This document shows positions 1 through 7,059 of a stretch of DNA of 9,200 nucleotides, in pieces. Location: the NCBI GenBank assembly GCA_023258355.1, contig JALQZL010000056.1:1-9200 (forward strand). Direction: 5' to 3'. The translations under genes and the position numbers were made by a program. Source of the DNA: Wenzhouxiangellaceae bacterium (GTDB lineage Bacteria > Pseudomonadota > Gammaproteobacteria > Xanthomonadales > Wenzhouxiangellaceae). Position 1 is the stretch's first letter, and every line of letters starts with the position of its first letter. The notes under the pieces were generated by a model. The model was given only the letters and a program-made list of their open reading frames with translations. It did not search any database and was not told the origin of the DNA.

Positions 1-293
1 CTTTGTTTTTGGTTTATCAGCAGCTTGACCGCAAGACAGCCCTGCGTCTAGATGCTGGCGCAGAGGGCGATACAAGACCAAAGGCGGTTGTTGATGAGTA
101 CTTTGTGGCATTGAGGTTGCGAAGGCAGTTTCTCAGGCCTTGGCTCTTTTTTGAAGTCCAGCCTGAGCGTGCCTGGCCTCGGGATGCCCTGACGTCAAAG
201 CGCCGAGGCGACTGGCGACTGGCGCTCACCTTGGAAGTACAGTTTGAAAATGCACCCGCAGGGCATAGCCGTCGCTGGAATATCCAACGCTGA
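1..293 (+). CDS. C-terminal part of an uncharacterised protein (5' end outside the window)
   Basis: This is an open reading frame in frame 3 that enters from the left edge and ends at TGA 291-293, so only about the last 97 residues are visible and the start codon cannot be assigned. I treat it as coding because the translation has a plausible, non-repetitive composition. It contains an alternating hydrophobic/polar stretch (RRQFLRPWLFFEVQPE, then WPRD and WRLALTLEVQF) that looks like successive beta strands. From memory, similar WLF/Y-x-E-x-x-P ... LxxEVxF endings occur in uncharacterised proteobacterial envelope proteins, but I cannot name the family. No function is proposed. The opposite-strand frame over the same bases is Arg/Ser-rich and looks like a shadow. 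A 135-bp gap follows before the next gene, with no T-rich terminator hairpin visible. Confidence 0.6.
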   Translation, partial: LFLVYQQLDRKTALRLDAGAEGDTRPKAVVDEYFVALRLRRQFLRPWLFFEVQPERAWPRDALTSKRRGDWRLALTLEVQFENAPAGHSRRWNIQR

Positions 294-428
294 GTAGCTC
301 AATGGCTGACAGCCCGTATCCACCCGTTGTTTAGCAGAATTGTTTACACTCAAGGAATAACTCGACAGACTGGTTCCCCTTTCGGCGCCATCAAGTCTTG
401 ACCATCCACCATCAATAAAGCGAATGCC

Positions 429-3341
429 ATGAATAACTCGAAACTTGCCATCATCCTCGCCCTATTGCTTGTCTTTTCGGTCTCCCACGCATTGGCGCAG
501 ACACCTTATGGTCAGCCAGCACCGACACCGATTGAGGGGCTGGCCTATGACATTTCTCTCTATCCTGAAGATGCGCAGCATGATGCCCGCATCCCCGCGC
601 CAGATGCCCTATTAGGGTTCCCAGTAGGGCAACGCTCTGCCAGTTCTGATCAAATTGTGGCGTACGCCTACCAATTGGCAGCGGCATCCGATCGGGTCAA
701 AGTGGTTGAGTACGCGAGGACTTATGAGAACAGGCCGCTTATTTACTTGGTGATTACTTCACCTCGTAATATGGCTCGGCTCGATGCGATCCAAGCCAAC
801 ATGGCCAAATTGGCTGATCCTCGAGACGGGATAAGTGACCGCGTTCGGCGTGAATTGATCAGCGAAACACCGGCAGTGGCCTGGATGTCCTATTCGATTC
901 ATGGGAATGAGAACTCTGGGTCGGATGCCAGTCTGGTGGTGATGCATCACCTGGCGGCTGATCAATCGTCAGAGACAGCCGAATTGCTCGAGGAGCTGGT
1001 TGTTATCGTCGATCCCAATAAGAACCCAGATGGCCGAGAGCGTCACTTAAATGGCTTGGCTCAAAATCGTGGCCAGCACCCCAATATTGATGATCAGGCG
1101 CTGCTGCATACGGGTTACTGGCCTTATGGTCGGGGCAATCACTACCTGTTTGATTTGAACCGTGATTGGATTTATGCCCGACATCCAGAGACCCGTGGAC
1201 GCATCAGAGAAATTACCAAATGGCGACCTGTCTTGCTGGTCGATGCCCATGAAATGGGAGCACAAGACACCTTCCTATTCTCGCCAGCACGTGAGCCACA
1301 TAATCCCAACTTGCCGCCCTATCGCAAGAGCATGGCCGATACATTTGCAGATGACCAGGCCAAGGCCTATGACCAATTTGGTTATCCCTACTATTCTGGT
1401 GAGTGGCATGAGGACTGGTATCCAGGCTATACCGATGCTTGGGCCTCAATGCGAGGTGCTCTGGGTATTTTGTATGAGCAGGCGCGCCTGGCAGAAGATG
1501 GGGTGCAACGTCTCACGCATAACATCAGCTATAAGCAGTCAGTCCATCACCAAGCCATTTCCTCTTTTGCCAATCTGGAAACATTGGCCAGAGAACGCAC
1601 GGCCATGCTCGGGGCCTATGCTGAGGACCGCGCTTTTGTGGTTTCAGAGGATGGGCCCTACGCCGAGCGGTCTTGGGTGATTTTGCCCACAGACAATATT
1701 GGGAGGGTACAAGACCTGTTGGATCTGCTTGCCATTCAAAGCTTTGAGGTGCAGCTCCTAACAGAGGATACCCGCATTCGTGAGGCGACTAACCCGCATG
1801 GTGAGGTTGAGCGCAATGTGACCTTGCCCAAGGGGGCTTTAGTACTCCGTAATCGCCAGCCAGAGGCACGTTCCTTGGCGGCCATGTTCGAGTTTGATCC
1901 TCAAATTTCTGACTTTGCCTTGACCAAAGAACGAGAAGCTGTTTTGGGTGAGCAAAGCAGCACCATTTATGACACCACTGGCTGGAACATCACCATGATG
2001 TTTGGCTTGGACGCTTATGAGGTGCCGGAGCATCTGACCACGAACCTCAGATCCATTGATCCTCGGACCTATCAACCCAGCCCGTCATATCAGGTGACAG
2101 AGCCGACCCAGCAGGCCATCGCCATGGTGGCCTCAGGGTCGGATGATCGAGCGAATGCACTGGCCGCACGGTTGATGGCGCAAGGTGTGCATGTGCGGGC
2201 AAACTTGTCAGCGTCTGAATTGGATGGGATGACATTACCTATGGGTTCCATCGCAGTGACGGCGGATGATAATCGGCACATCGAAGACTGGCAAAGTCGG
2301 GTGACCCGGACATCCCAAATGCTGGGATTAGGCGTGCATGCCGTTCATTTCGGGCGGGCGCCAGGTCAATTGGCCGATCTGGGTGGCGGTGAGTGGCGAG
2401 TACTGCAGTCGCCGAAGGTGGCCTTAATCTCCCGAGGTATGGTGAACATGCTCGATGTGGGGGCGGTGTGGTGGCTTCTAGACCATCGTCTCGGTATCCG
2501 TTCCAGCCAGTTGGATGAAAAGCGGGCCTCTTGGATGGATCTGCGTCGCTACAACGTGATTTATCTGCCAGAGCGATGGGGTGGGCCTAATCTGCCGAAT
2601 GGCATGAAGTCAGCACTCAAGACTTGGGTGGAACAAGGTGGCACATTGATTGCGGTGGGTAATGCAGCGCGTGGACTTATGATGGGTGACGATGCCATGG
2701 TAAGGACCAAGCCCTTATCTCAGGTCATTGGTGAGGACTTAAGTGCTTATCAAGACCAAATCCATCGTGAGTGGTTGGCCGAGCGCGATCCATTACCCAG
2801 TGCCATTTGGGGTCACGACAGTGATGCTGCAGACTATCCATGGTCAAGTATTGAGGGCAATGTCGGCAGTATTGATGAGCGCAAGCGCAAAGACCAATGG
2901 CAAAGTCAATTCATGCCATCGGGCGCATTGCTGGCGACTCGCCCTGTGGGTGATCACTGGCTTAATGCAGGACGCAATGAATTTTTGTCGGTTCTGTTTT
3001 CCAATTCACCCATTTTAATGACCGATGGTCGAGCAGAAGCCGCCATTCGTCTGGGTGCCTATCGTGACGCTGAGGTCGAGGCTCGGTATCTAGGTTGGGC
3101 GCCTGTGCCTGAGGGCCAAGCACTGTCCATTCGGATGGGTGGTCTTCTTTGGCCGGAGGCACGCGAGCGTGTGGCCTCTGGTGCATGGGTCACCCGTGAG
3201 CGGGTAGGTCGCGGGCAGGTCATCTTATTTGCGCATGCGCCTGCGTTTAGGGCAGCTCAATTGGGCGCCATGCGTGTCTTGGAAAATGCATTGATCTTAG
3301 GTCCAGGATTTGGTACCAGTTCAGTCATTGAGTTGCCTTGA
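429..3341 (+). CDS. Secreted M14-family zinc carboxypeptidase-like protein with C-terminal amidotransferase-like segment
   Basis: This is a 970-residue protein, predicted to be exported and to hydrolyse peptides or peptide-like substrates in the periplasm or outside the cell. Residues 1-23 form a Sec signal peptide: Asn-Asn-Ser-Lys, a hydrophobic core, then ALA before Gln24. The M14 core lies at about 60-360. HGNE gives the first zinc ligands (H158, E161), DPNKNPDGRE at 195-204 is the typical following strand and loop, and LNRDW at 243-247 holds the conserved Asn-Arg. VDAHE supplies the third zinc ligand H274, and E350 in GILYEQ is the likely catalytic glutamate. All key residues appear present. 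Residues about 660-760 (VALISRG, YNVIYLPE, GGTLIAVGNAA) resemble a class-I glutamine-amidotransferase-like fold of the kind seen in large bacterial M14 proteins. There is no obvious Cys nucleophile, so this segment is probably non-catalytic. The ATG has only a weak ribosome binding site and I found no clear promoter. The substrate is unknown. Confidence 0.9.
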   Translation: MNNSKLAIILALLLVFSVSHALAQTPYGQPAPTPIEGLAYDISLYPEDAQHDARIPAPDALLGFPVGQRSASSDQIVAYAYQLAAASDRVKVVEYARTYENRPLIYLVITSPRNMARLDAIQANMAKLADPRDGISDRVRRELISETPAVAWMSYSIHGNENSGSDASLVVMHHLAADQSSETAELLEELVVIVDPNKNPDGRERHLNGLAQNRGQHPNIDDQALLHTGYWPYGRGNHYLFDLNRDWIYARHPETRGRIREITKWRPVLLVDAHEMGAQDTFLFSPAREPHNPNLPPYRKSMADTFADDQAKAYDQFGYPYYSGEWHEDWYPGYTDAWASMRGALGILYEQARLAEDGVQRLTHNISYKQSVHHQAISSFANLETLARERTAMLGAYAEDRAFVVSEDGPYAERSWVILPTDNIGRVQDLLDLLAIQSFEVQLLTEDTRIREATNPHGEVERNVTLPKGALVLRNRQPEARSLAAMFEFDPQISDFALTKEREAVLGEQSSTIYDTTGWNITMMFGLDAYEVPEHLTTNLRSIDPRTYQPSPSYQVTEPTQQAIAMVASGSDDRANALAARLMAQGVHVRANLSASELDGMTLPMGSIAVTADDNRHIEDWQSRVTRTSQMLGLGVHAVHFGRAPGQLADLGGGEWRVLQSPKVALISRGMVNMLDVGAVWWLLDHRLGIRSSQLDEKRASWMDLRRYNVIYLPERWGGPNLPNGMKSALKTWVEQGGTLIAVGNAARGLMMGDDAMVRTKPLSQVIGEDLSAYQDQIHREWLAERDPLPSAIWGHDSDAADYPWSSIEGNVGSIDERKRKDQWQSQFMPSGALLATRPVGDHWLNAGRNEFLSVLFSNSPILMTDGRAEAAIRLGAYRDAEVEARYLGWAPVPEGQALSIRMGGLLWPEARERVASGAWVTRERVGRGQVILFAHAPAFRAAQLGAMRVLENALILGPGFGTSSVIELP

Positions 3342-3368
3342 TGGTGACTGACGGGTGTTTTTTCTTCA

Positions 3369-3375
3369 AGGGAGA
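3369..3375 (+). promoter_or_regulatory. Ribosome binding site of the cytochrome b561 gene
   Basis: The purine run AGGGAGA (3369-3375) lies just before two adjacent ATG codons at 3380 and 3383. Spacing from GGAG is about 5 bases to the first ATG and 8 to the second, so either may be used. The second has the more usual spacing, and the difference is one residue. Confidence 0.6.
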
Positions 3376-3379
3376 GTGA

Positions 3380-3931
3380 ATGATGGCGTCTAATCAATTA
3401 ACTCACCGCTATGGTGGTGTTGCGCAGTTTTTTCATTGGTCAGTGGTGGGCCTGTTGATCTTTCAATACATCTGGGCCTGGCGGATTGAGGAGACAGAAT
3501 CGATTCGACTGCGTTTGGAGCTGGTGAGCCAGCACAAAACCATCGGCATGCTGGTATTGGCGTTTGCGCTATGTCGTCTGATTTGGCGATTTTTCCATGC
3601 ACCACCACCGCTGCCCGATGCACTCAGTCAGTGGGAGAAATGGGCAGCCAAGTTGGGTCATCTGGCGTTGTATGGGTTGATCTTCTTGTTACCCATCTCG
3701 GGTTGGTTTTTCTCACAAGCAGCGGGCTATGGCGATTATTGGTGGGGGCCTGTGAGCATTCCCTCAGTGATTGAACCCAGTGTGGCAGCAGAAGAGTTTT
3801 TCTACGAGTTTCATGAAATCGTTGGGATGTTGCTACTGGTGGTTGTCGCGGTACATGTCTTGGCCGCCCTGAGACATCATTTCATTTTGAAAGATGATGT
3901 CTTAAAACGAATGTTGCCCAAATGGTTTTAG
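3380..3931 (+). CDS. Cytochrome b561 (YceJ/CybB type)
   Basis: This is a 183-residue, four-helix inner-membrane dihaem cytochrome b. Characterised E. coli relatives exchange electrons with the quinone pool; CybB was reported as a superoxide:ubiquinone oxidoreductase. The sequence begins with the family signature of a short Arg-Tyr-Gly N-terminus followed by FHW (H19). Helices lie at about 18-36, 53-71, 91-111 and 146-164. The conserved histidines are H19 at helix 1, H52 in SQHKTIG before helix 2, H145 in YEFHE and H159 in VHVLAALRHH; these are the expected haem ligands. Length is normal for the family. It sits 38 bp after the peptidase gene, and its stop is 14 bp before the preferred YceI start, matching the yceJ-yceI order of E. 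coli. The family is certain, but the exact paralogue (CybB or YceJ) cannot be decided from sequence; the YceI neighbour favours YceJ. Confidence 0.93.
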   Translation: MMASNQLTHRYGGVAQFFHWSVVGLLIFQYIWAWRIEETESIRLRLELVSQHKTIGMLVLAFALCRLIWRFFHAPPPLPDALSQWEKWAAKLGHLALYGLIFLLPISGWFFSQAAGYGDYWWGPVSIPSVIEPSVAAEEFFYEFHEIVGMLLLVVVAVHVLAALRHHFILKDDVLKRMLPKWF

Positions 3932-3945
3932 CAAGGCAAAGCGTG

Positions 3946-4506
3946 ATGAGATATTTGTGGATTTTGGCTCTTTGGGTGCTGGGAGCCCCAGTGTATGGTC
4001 AGAGCAAATGCTACGTGGCAGACGCTGGCACCGGCATATTGACGTTTGAAGCCATCACCGATGGCAAGGCCATTCAAGGACAGTTTGAGCGTTTCAATGT
4101 TGATCTGTGTCTTGAGGACAATGACCTTATGACCTCAACCATTGAGGTCAGCGTGGATACCGCTTCCGCCAATACCAAGAGCCGCGACCGAGACCAAACC
4201 CTGAAAGGCGAGTCTTTTTTTTGGGTATCTGCCTTTCCTAAAGCTCATTGGTCCAGTGGGGGTTGGCGCGCTTTTGAAGGTCCGTGGCAAGCCATCTGCG
4301 AGGGGACATTGACTCTCCGGGATGTGACGCAGTCACAATCTGTGACGATGTCTCTTGAGGTGCGTGGTGATGAGACATGGCTTGTCGGGGAGGCTGATAT
4401 TGCTCGGCTAGATTTTAACGTGGGGTTAGGCGAGTTTGAAGACACTGAGTTCATTGCCAATCAAGTCAAGCTTCAGTTTGATCTAAAACTCCTATCCAGA
4501 GAATAG
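3946..4506 (+). CDS. Periplasmic YceI-domain protein
   Basis: This is a 186-residue protein of the YceI family, a lipocalin-like beta barrel. Structurally studied members bind polyisoprenoid molecules such as ubiquinone precursors. A signal peptide covers about residues 1-18 (hydrophobic core LWILALWVLG, then APVYG before Gln19), placing it in the periplasm. Family features include an early strand plus G-x-F-x-x-F (QGQFERF, 44-50), D-x-x-L-x-G-E-x-F-F near 83-92, FPKAHW at 97-102, a GTLTLRDVT segment at about 120-128, and the C-terminal ARLDFNVGLGEFED. Three cysteines (22, 55, 118) would be exposed to the oxidising periplasm. I chose ATG 3946 because AAGG sits 9 bases before it and the signal peptide begins there. 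An in-frame ATG at 3922 inside the cytochrome gene would add eight residues (MVLARQSV) and lacks support. It directly follows the cytochrome b561 gene, the classical pairing for this family. Confidence 0.9.
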   Translation: MRYLWILALWVLGAPVYGQSKCYVADAGTGILTFEAITDGKAIQGQFERFNVDLCLEDNDLMTSTIEVSVDTASANTKSRDRDQTLKGESFFWVSAFPKAHWSSGGWRAFEGPWQAICEGTLTLRDVTQSQSVTMSLEVRGDETWLVGEADIARLDFNVGLGEFEDTEFIANQVKLQFDLKLLSRE

Positions 4507-4512
4507 ACCCCT

Positions 4513-5232
4513 ATGCCTTTGGTTGCCTACATACCGATTATCACGACACTCTTTTGCGTCTATTTTTTATTCAAGATCTATCCGCACTGGCGGGCCAAAC
4601 CCCAAGCGCTTTATTTGATGTGGTGGACCTTGGGTGTGGTGTGTTACGGCTTGGGCACGTTGGTTGAATCCATCCATACGCTCTATGGTTGGTCACCCAT
4701 TATTTTCAAATCTTGGTACATTGCGGGGGCGTTCTTGGGTGGTGTCCCATTGGCCCAAGGTACCGTCTATTTGCTGGTTCCTCGGGCGATCGCACATAAG
4801 ATGACAGCTGTCTTGGTGGCGGTACTGATTGTTTCAACCATTCTGGTGGTGGTCTCTCCGCTGGATGAATCTCGGGTGAGCCATCAGTTAAGCGGCGATG
4901 TTTTGGAGTGGACGTTTATTCGCTTGATTACCCCGTTTGTCAATATTTATGCCTTTATCTTTTTGGTGGGTGGCGCCATTTACTCAGCGGCTCGCTACTT
5001 TAAAAGCATTGAGTTTCGGGGTCGGTTTTGGGGGAATACCTTGATTGCGCTAGGTGGATTGCTTCCCGGGATTGGCGGGACCATGGCGAAATTCGGACAG
5101 ACCTATGTGCTCTACGTCACAGAGCTCATTGGTATCGTGTTCATCTTTGCAGGCTACCAAGTGATCCGGCACGATAGAACATTATCTATCCACCAAAATC
5201 AGATGAGCACTCTCGCGCCTTCCAAATCATGA
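4513..5232 (+). CDS. Seven-helix integral membrane protein of unknown function
   Basis: I do not recognise a named family for this 239-residue, very hydrophobic protein. Seven membrane segments can be read at about 4-21, 32-52, 67-89, 97-115, 127-150, 172-190 and 197-216. Positive charges fall in the loops after helices 1, 3 and 5 (KIYPHWRAK, PRAIAHK, RYFKSIEFRGR) and in the tail (RHDR). This predicts an outside N-terminus and a cytoplasmic C-terminus, with no attached soluble domain. Polar or Gly-rich membrane residues that could matter are E52 with H55 at the end of helix 2, the GVPLAQGTVYLL stretch in helix 3, GGLLPGIGG in helix 6 and E204 in helix 7. No haem-type histidine pairs or catalytic motif are visible. 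The ATG lies 6 bp after the YceI stop, so co-transcription with cytochrome b561 and yceI is likely. Its stop overlaps the convergent reductase gene by 6 bp. A quinone, lipid or sensory role is only a guess from context. Confidence 0.8.
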   Translation: MPLVAYIPIITTLFCVYFLFKIYPHWRAKPQALYLMWWTLGVVCYGLGTLVESIHTLYGWSPIIFKSWYIAGAFLGGVPLAQGTVYLLVPRAIAHKMTAVLVAVLIVSTILVVVSPLDESRVSHQLSGDVLEWTFIRLITPFVNIYAFIFLVGGAIYSAARYFKSIEFRGRFWGNTLIALGGLLPGIGGTMAKFGQTYVLYVTELIGIVFIFAGYQVIRHDRTLSIHQNQMSTLAPSKS

Positions 5233-6264
5233 TTTCGACGGGCTTTCGACGCCGAGGCGCTGATGCATGATTGGACTGGTGGTGGTGTATTGCACAAATT
5301 GCCGCTTGTCGGGGTAAAGATACTTCTGTACACCGAAGGCTGCCAAAGCGGCTTCATGAAAACCTGAGAGGATCAGCTTCTTTTTGCCGGGGTAGGTGTT
5401 GATGTCACCGATAGCGAAGACACCCTCAATGGAGGTCTGGAATTTTTCAGTGTCCACTTGAATTTGTTTTTTCTCGATGTCTAGCGCCCAATCAGCAATC
5501 GGACCAAGGTCTGGAGACAGTCCCCAGAACACCAACACCTCATCACCAGTGACCACCGTTTTGTTTTTCTCAAGATCCATGATTTCCAGGCCCTTGAACT
5601 TACCATCTTCGGCAATCACTCCGGTGATCATGCCTTGGTGCAGGCTCACGCTGCCTTGCTGAGCCAGCGCCTTGACTTTCTCTACAGAGGCAGGCGCCCC
5701 TCGATAGTCGGCGCGTCTGTGAATAAGATCAATGTGGGAGGCTACCCCACTGAGGTCCATTGTCCAGTCCAGTGCTGAATCACCACCACCCAAGATCAGA
5801 AGATGCTTGTCTTTAAATTGATCGCGTTGGGTCACCTTGTAGTGAATAGGGGCATCCTGGACATCATCGAGTCCCTTCGCACGAAACCGTCTTGGCAGGA
5901 AAGAACCTAAACCCGCGGCGATGATCACGGCGCCGGCATCAAACTCAGTGCCTTTTGATGTCACAACACGGAATCGGCCATTGTCGAGCTTTTCAAAGGC
6001 CTCGACTTGCTGACCCAAGTGCATCCCAGGCTTGAAAGGGGCGATTTGCTCGAGCAGTCGGTCGACCAACTCCTGAGCACCAATCGAGGGGTAGGCAGGA
6101 ATGTCATAGATGGGTTTTTCAGGATAGAGCTCTGAGCACTGGCCACCGGGTTGGGGCAAGCTATCCACCAGTTCAGCTTTGAGGTCCAAAAGACCCAATT
6201 CAAACACCTGAAAAAGCCCTACTGGACCCGCACCCACTATGACAACATCGGTTTGGATGGACAT
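5227..6264 (-). CDS. Ferredoxin/flavodoxin-NADP+ reductase, type 2 (thioredoxin-reductase-like)
   Basis: This is a 345-residue FAD- and NADP(H)-binding oxidoreductase, expected in the cytoplasm to pass electrons between NADPH and ferredoxin or flavodoxin. The FAD Rossmann motif is at residues 9-16 (IVGAGPVG). PGGQCSELYPEKPIYDIP lies at 39-56, followed by AAGLGSF. The NADP domain has ILGGGDSALD (157-166) with the phosphate-recognising HRR at 182-184. The second FAD motif is FAIGD at 283-287. The thioredoxin-reductase CxxC redox pair is absent from the NADP domain, which separates it from TrxB. The C-terminal extension (VQYTTTSPIMHQRLGV) is typical of the YumC/FENR2 group, where it stacks near the flavin. 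Length is normal. It is transcribed alone on this strand, divergent from ung, with no ferredoxin or flavodoxin gene beside it. The start at 6264 gives the correct short N-terminus before the Rossmann strand. Confidence 0.9.
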   Translation of the reverse strand: MSIQTDVVIVGAGPVGLFQVFELGLLDLKAELVDSLPQPGGQCSELYPEKPIYDIPAYPSIGAQELVDRLLEQIAPFKPGMHLGQQVEAFEKLDNGRFRVVTSKGTEFDAGAVIIAAGLGSFLPRRFRAKGLDDVQDAPIHYKVTQRDQFKDKHLLILGGGDSALDWTMDLSGVASHIDLIHRRADYRGAPASVEKVKALAQQGSVSLHQGMITGVIAEDGKFKGLEIMDLEKNKTVVTGDEVLVFWGLSPDLGPIADWALDIEKKQIQVDTEKFQTSIEGVFAIGDINTYPGKKKLILSGFHEAALAAFGVQKYLYPDKRQFVQYTTTSPIMHQRLGVESPSKS

Positions 6265-6309
6265 GATCTTACTCGCTTAAATGATTTGTGACATCTCGAA
6301 AGACCATCT

Positions 6310-6315
6310 AGTATA
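6310..6315 (-). promoter_or_regulatory. Possible -10 element for the reductase gene
   Basis: On the - strand these bases read TATACT, five of six matches to the sigma-70 -10 consensus. They would start transcription about 40 bases before the reductase ATG. A TTGCCA (6337-6342 on the + strand, read in reverse) resembles a -35 box, but the spacer is 21 bases, longer than usual. Weak support. Confidence 0.35.
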
Positions 6316-6346
6316 CCGTGGTGCCCATCGTCTGCATGGCAAAGCC

Positions 6347-6355
6347 TGCTATGCT
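6347..6355 (+). promoter_or_regulatory. Possible extended -10 element for ung
   Basis: TGCTATGCT fits an extended -10 (TGn followed by TATGCT, four of six consensus bases). No good -35 lies at the normal distance. It ends eight bases before the ATG at 6364, so transcription would begin about at or just before the start codon, leaving no room for a ribosome binding site. Confidence 0.35.
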
Positions 6356-6363
6356 TGTCGCCC

Positions 6364-7059
6364 ATGAGCGCGCAAAATGCCATTCAATTGCATCCCGAGT
6401 GGTTGGTTGCTTTGCAAGCTGAATTTGACCAGCCTTACATGCAATCGCTCAAAGCATTTTTACTCGATCGGGCCAAGCAAGGTGCGGTGATCTATCCACC
6501 CGGCTCAATGATGTTTGAGGCATTAAACAAGACGCCGTTATCGGCTGTCAGGGTCGTGATTTTAGGACAAGACCCGTATCATGGGCCCCACCAAGCTCAC
6601 GGGCTGTCTTTCTCAGTTCAACCCGGCGTGCGGGTGCCACCCTCCTTGGCCAATATCTTTAAATGTCTCCAGAATGACTTGGGGCTACCCATTCCGAAAC
6701 ATGGCCATCTCATGCACTGGGCCTTGCAGGGCGTGCTCCTCTTAAACACCGTGCTGAGTGTTGAGCAAGGGCAGGCAGGCGCCCATCAGGGCAGGGGATG
6801 GGAGCAGTTTACAGATCGCATCATCGAGACAATCAATCATCGCTCAGACCCGGTGGCTTTCTTGCTTTGGGGTAGCCACGCTCAGAAGAAAGGCAAAAAT
6901 ATTGACAGTCAACGTCACTTGGTCTTGACGGCCCCTCACCCCTCCCCATTGTCTGCCCATCGGGGATTTTTGGATTGCCAGCATTTCTCTAAAACCAATG
7001 CCTGGCTGATCGCCAACGGTCAGTCTCCGATTGATTGGTCTTTGCCTGACACGGCATAA
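6364..7059 (+). CDS. ung: Uracil-DNA glycosylase, family 1
   Basis: This is a 231-residue cytoplasmic DNA repair enzyme that removes uracil from DNA to begin base excision repair. The water-activating motif GQDPYHG is at 68-74 with catalytic D70, and the uracil-stacking Phe lies in GLSFSVQ. VPPSLANIFK (91-100) is the Pro-rich loop. LLLNTVLSV (125-133) carries the uracil-recognising Asn, and HPSPLSAHRGF (192-202) supplies the catalytic His and the DNA-intercalating Leu loop. All key residues are present and the length is close to the E. coli enzyme. ATG 6364 is preferred over an in-frame TTG at 6355, because the TTG would add only three residues and overlaps a -10-like element. There is no clear Shine-Dalgarno sequence before either codon. 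The last 40 bp overlap the 3' end of the convergent lipoprotein gene. Confidence 0.96.
   Translation: MSAQNAIQLHPEWLVALQAEFDQPYMQSLKAFLLDRAKQGAVIYPPGSMMFEALNKTPLSAVRVVILGQDPYHGPHQAHGLSFSVQPGVRVPPSLANIFKCLQNDLGLPIPKHGHLMHWALQGVLLLNTVLSVEQGQAGAHQGRGWEQFTDRIIETINHRSDPVAFLLWGSHAQKKGKNIDSQRHLVLTAPHPSPLSAHRGFLDCQHFSKTNAWLIANGQSPIDWSLPDTA

Noticed and set aside
17..229. Opposite-strand reading frame of 70 codons
   Set aside because: The Arg/Ser-rich composition and lack of any recognisable motif make it the antisense shadow of the partial + strand gene.
304..314. Short hairpin GGCT-gac-AGCC as a terminator for the first gene
   Set aside because: The stem is only four base pairs and no T-run follows.
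294..330. A tRNA-like D-arm sequence (GAGTAGCTCAATGG) just after the first gene
   Set aside because: The second half of the D stem does not pair, no T-loop consensus (GGTTCGAATCC type) follows at the right distance and no acceptor stem can be built.
343..428. Promoter for the M14 peptidase gene (TTTACA at 343, TTGACC at 398)
   Set aside because: Neither -35-like hexamer has an acceptable -10 at 15-19 bases; the second would place the start of transcription beyond the ATG.
1162..1680. Alternative + strand frame of 172 codons inside the peptidase gene
   Set aside because: It lies wholly within the M14 catalytic region, whose motifs are intact in the main frame; its composition (many Pro, Met, Trp, Arg) is typical of a shifted frame.
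3342..3379. Terminator between the peptidase and cytochrome b561 genes (T-run 3356-3365)
   Set aside because: The T-run is not preceded by a stable stem, so read-through is as likely as termination.
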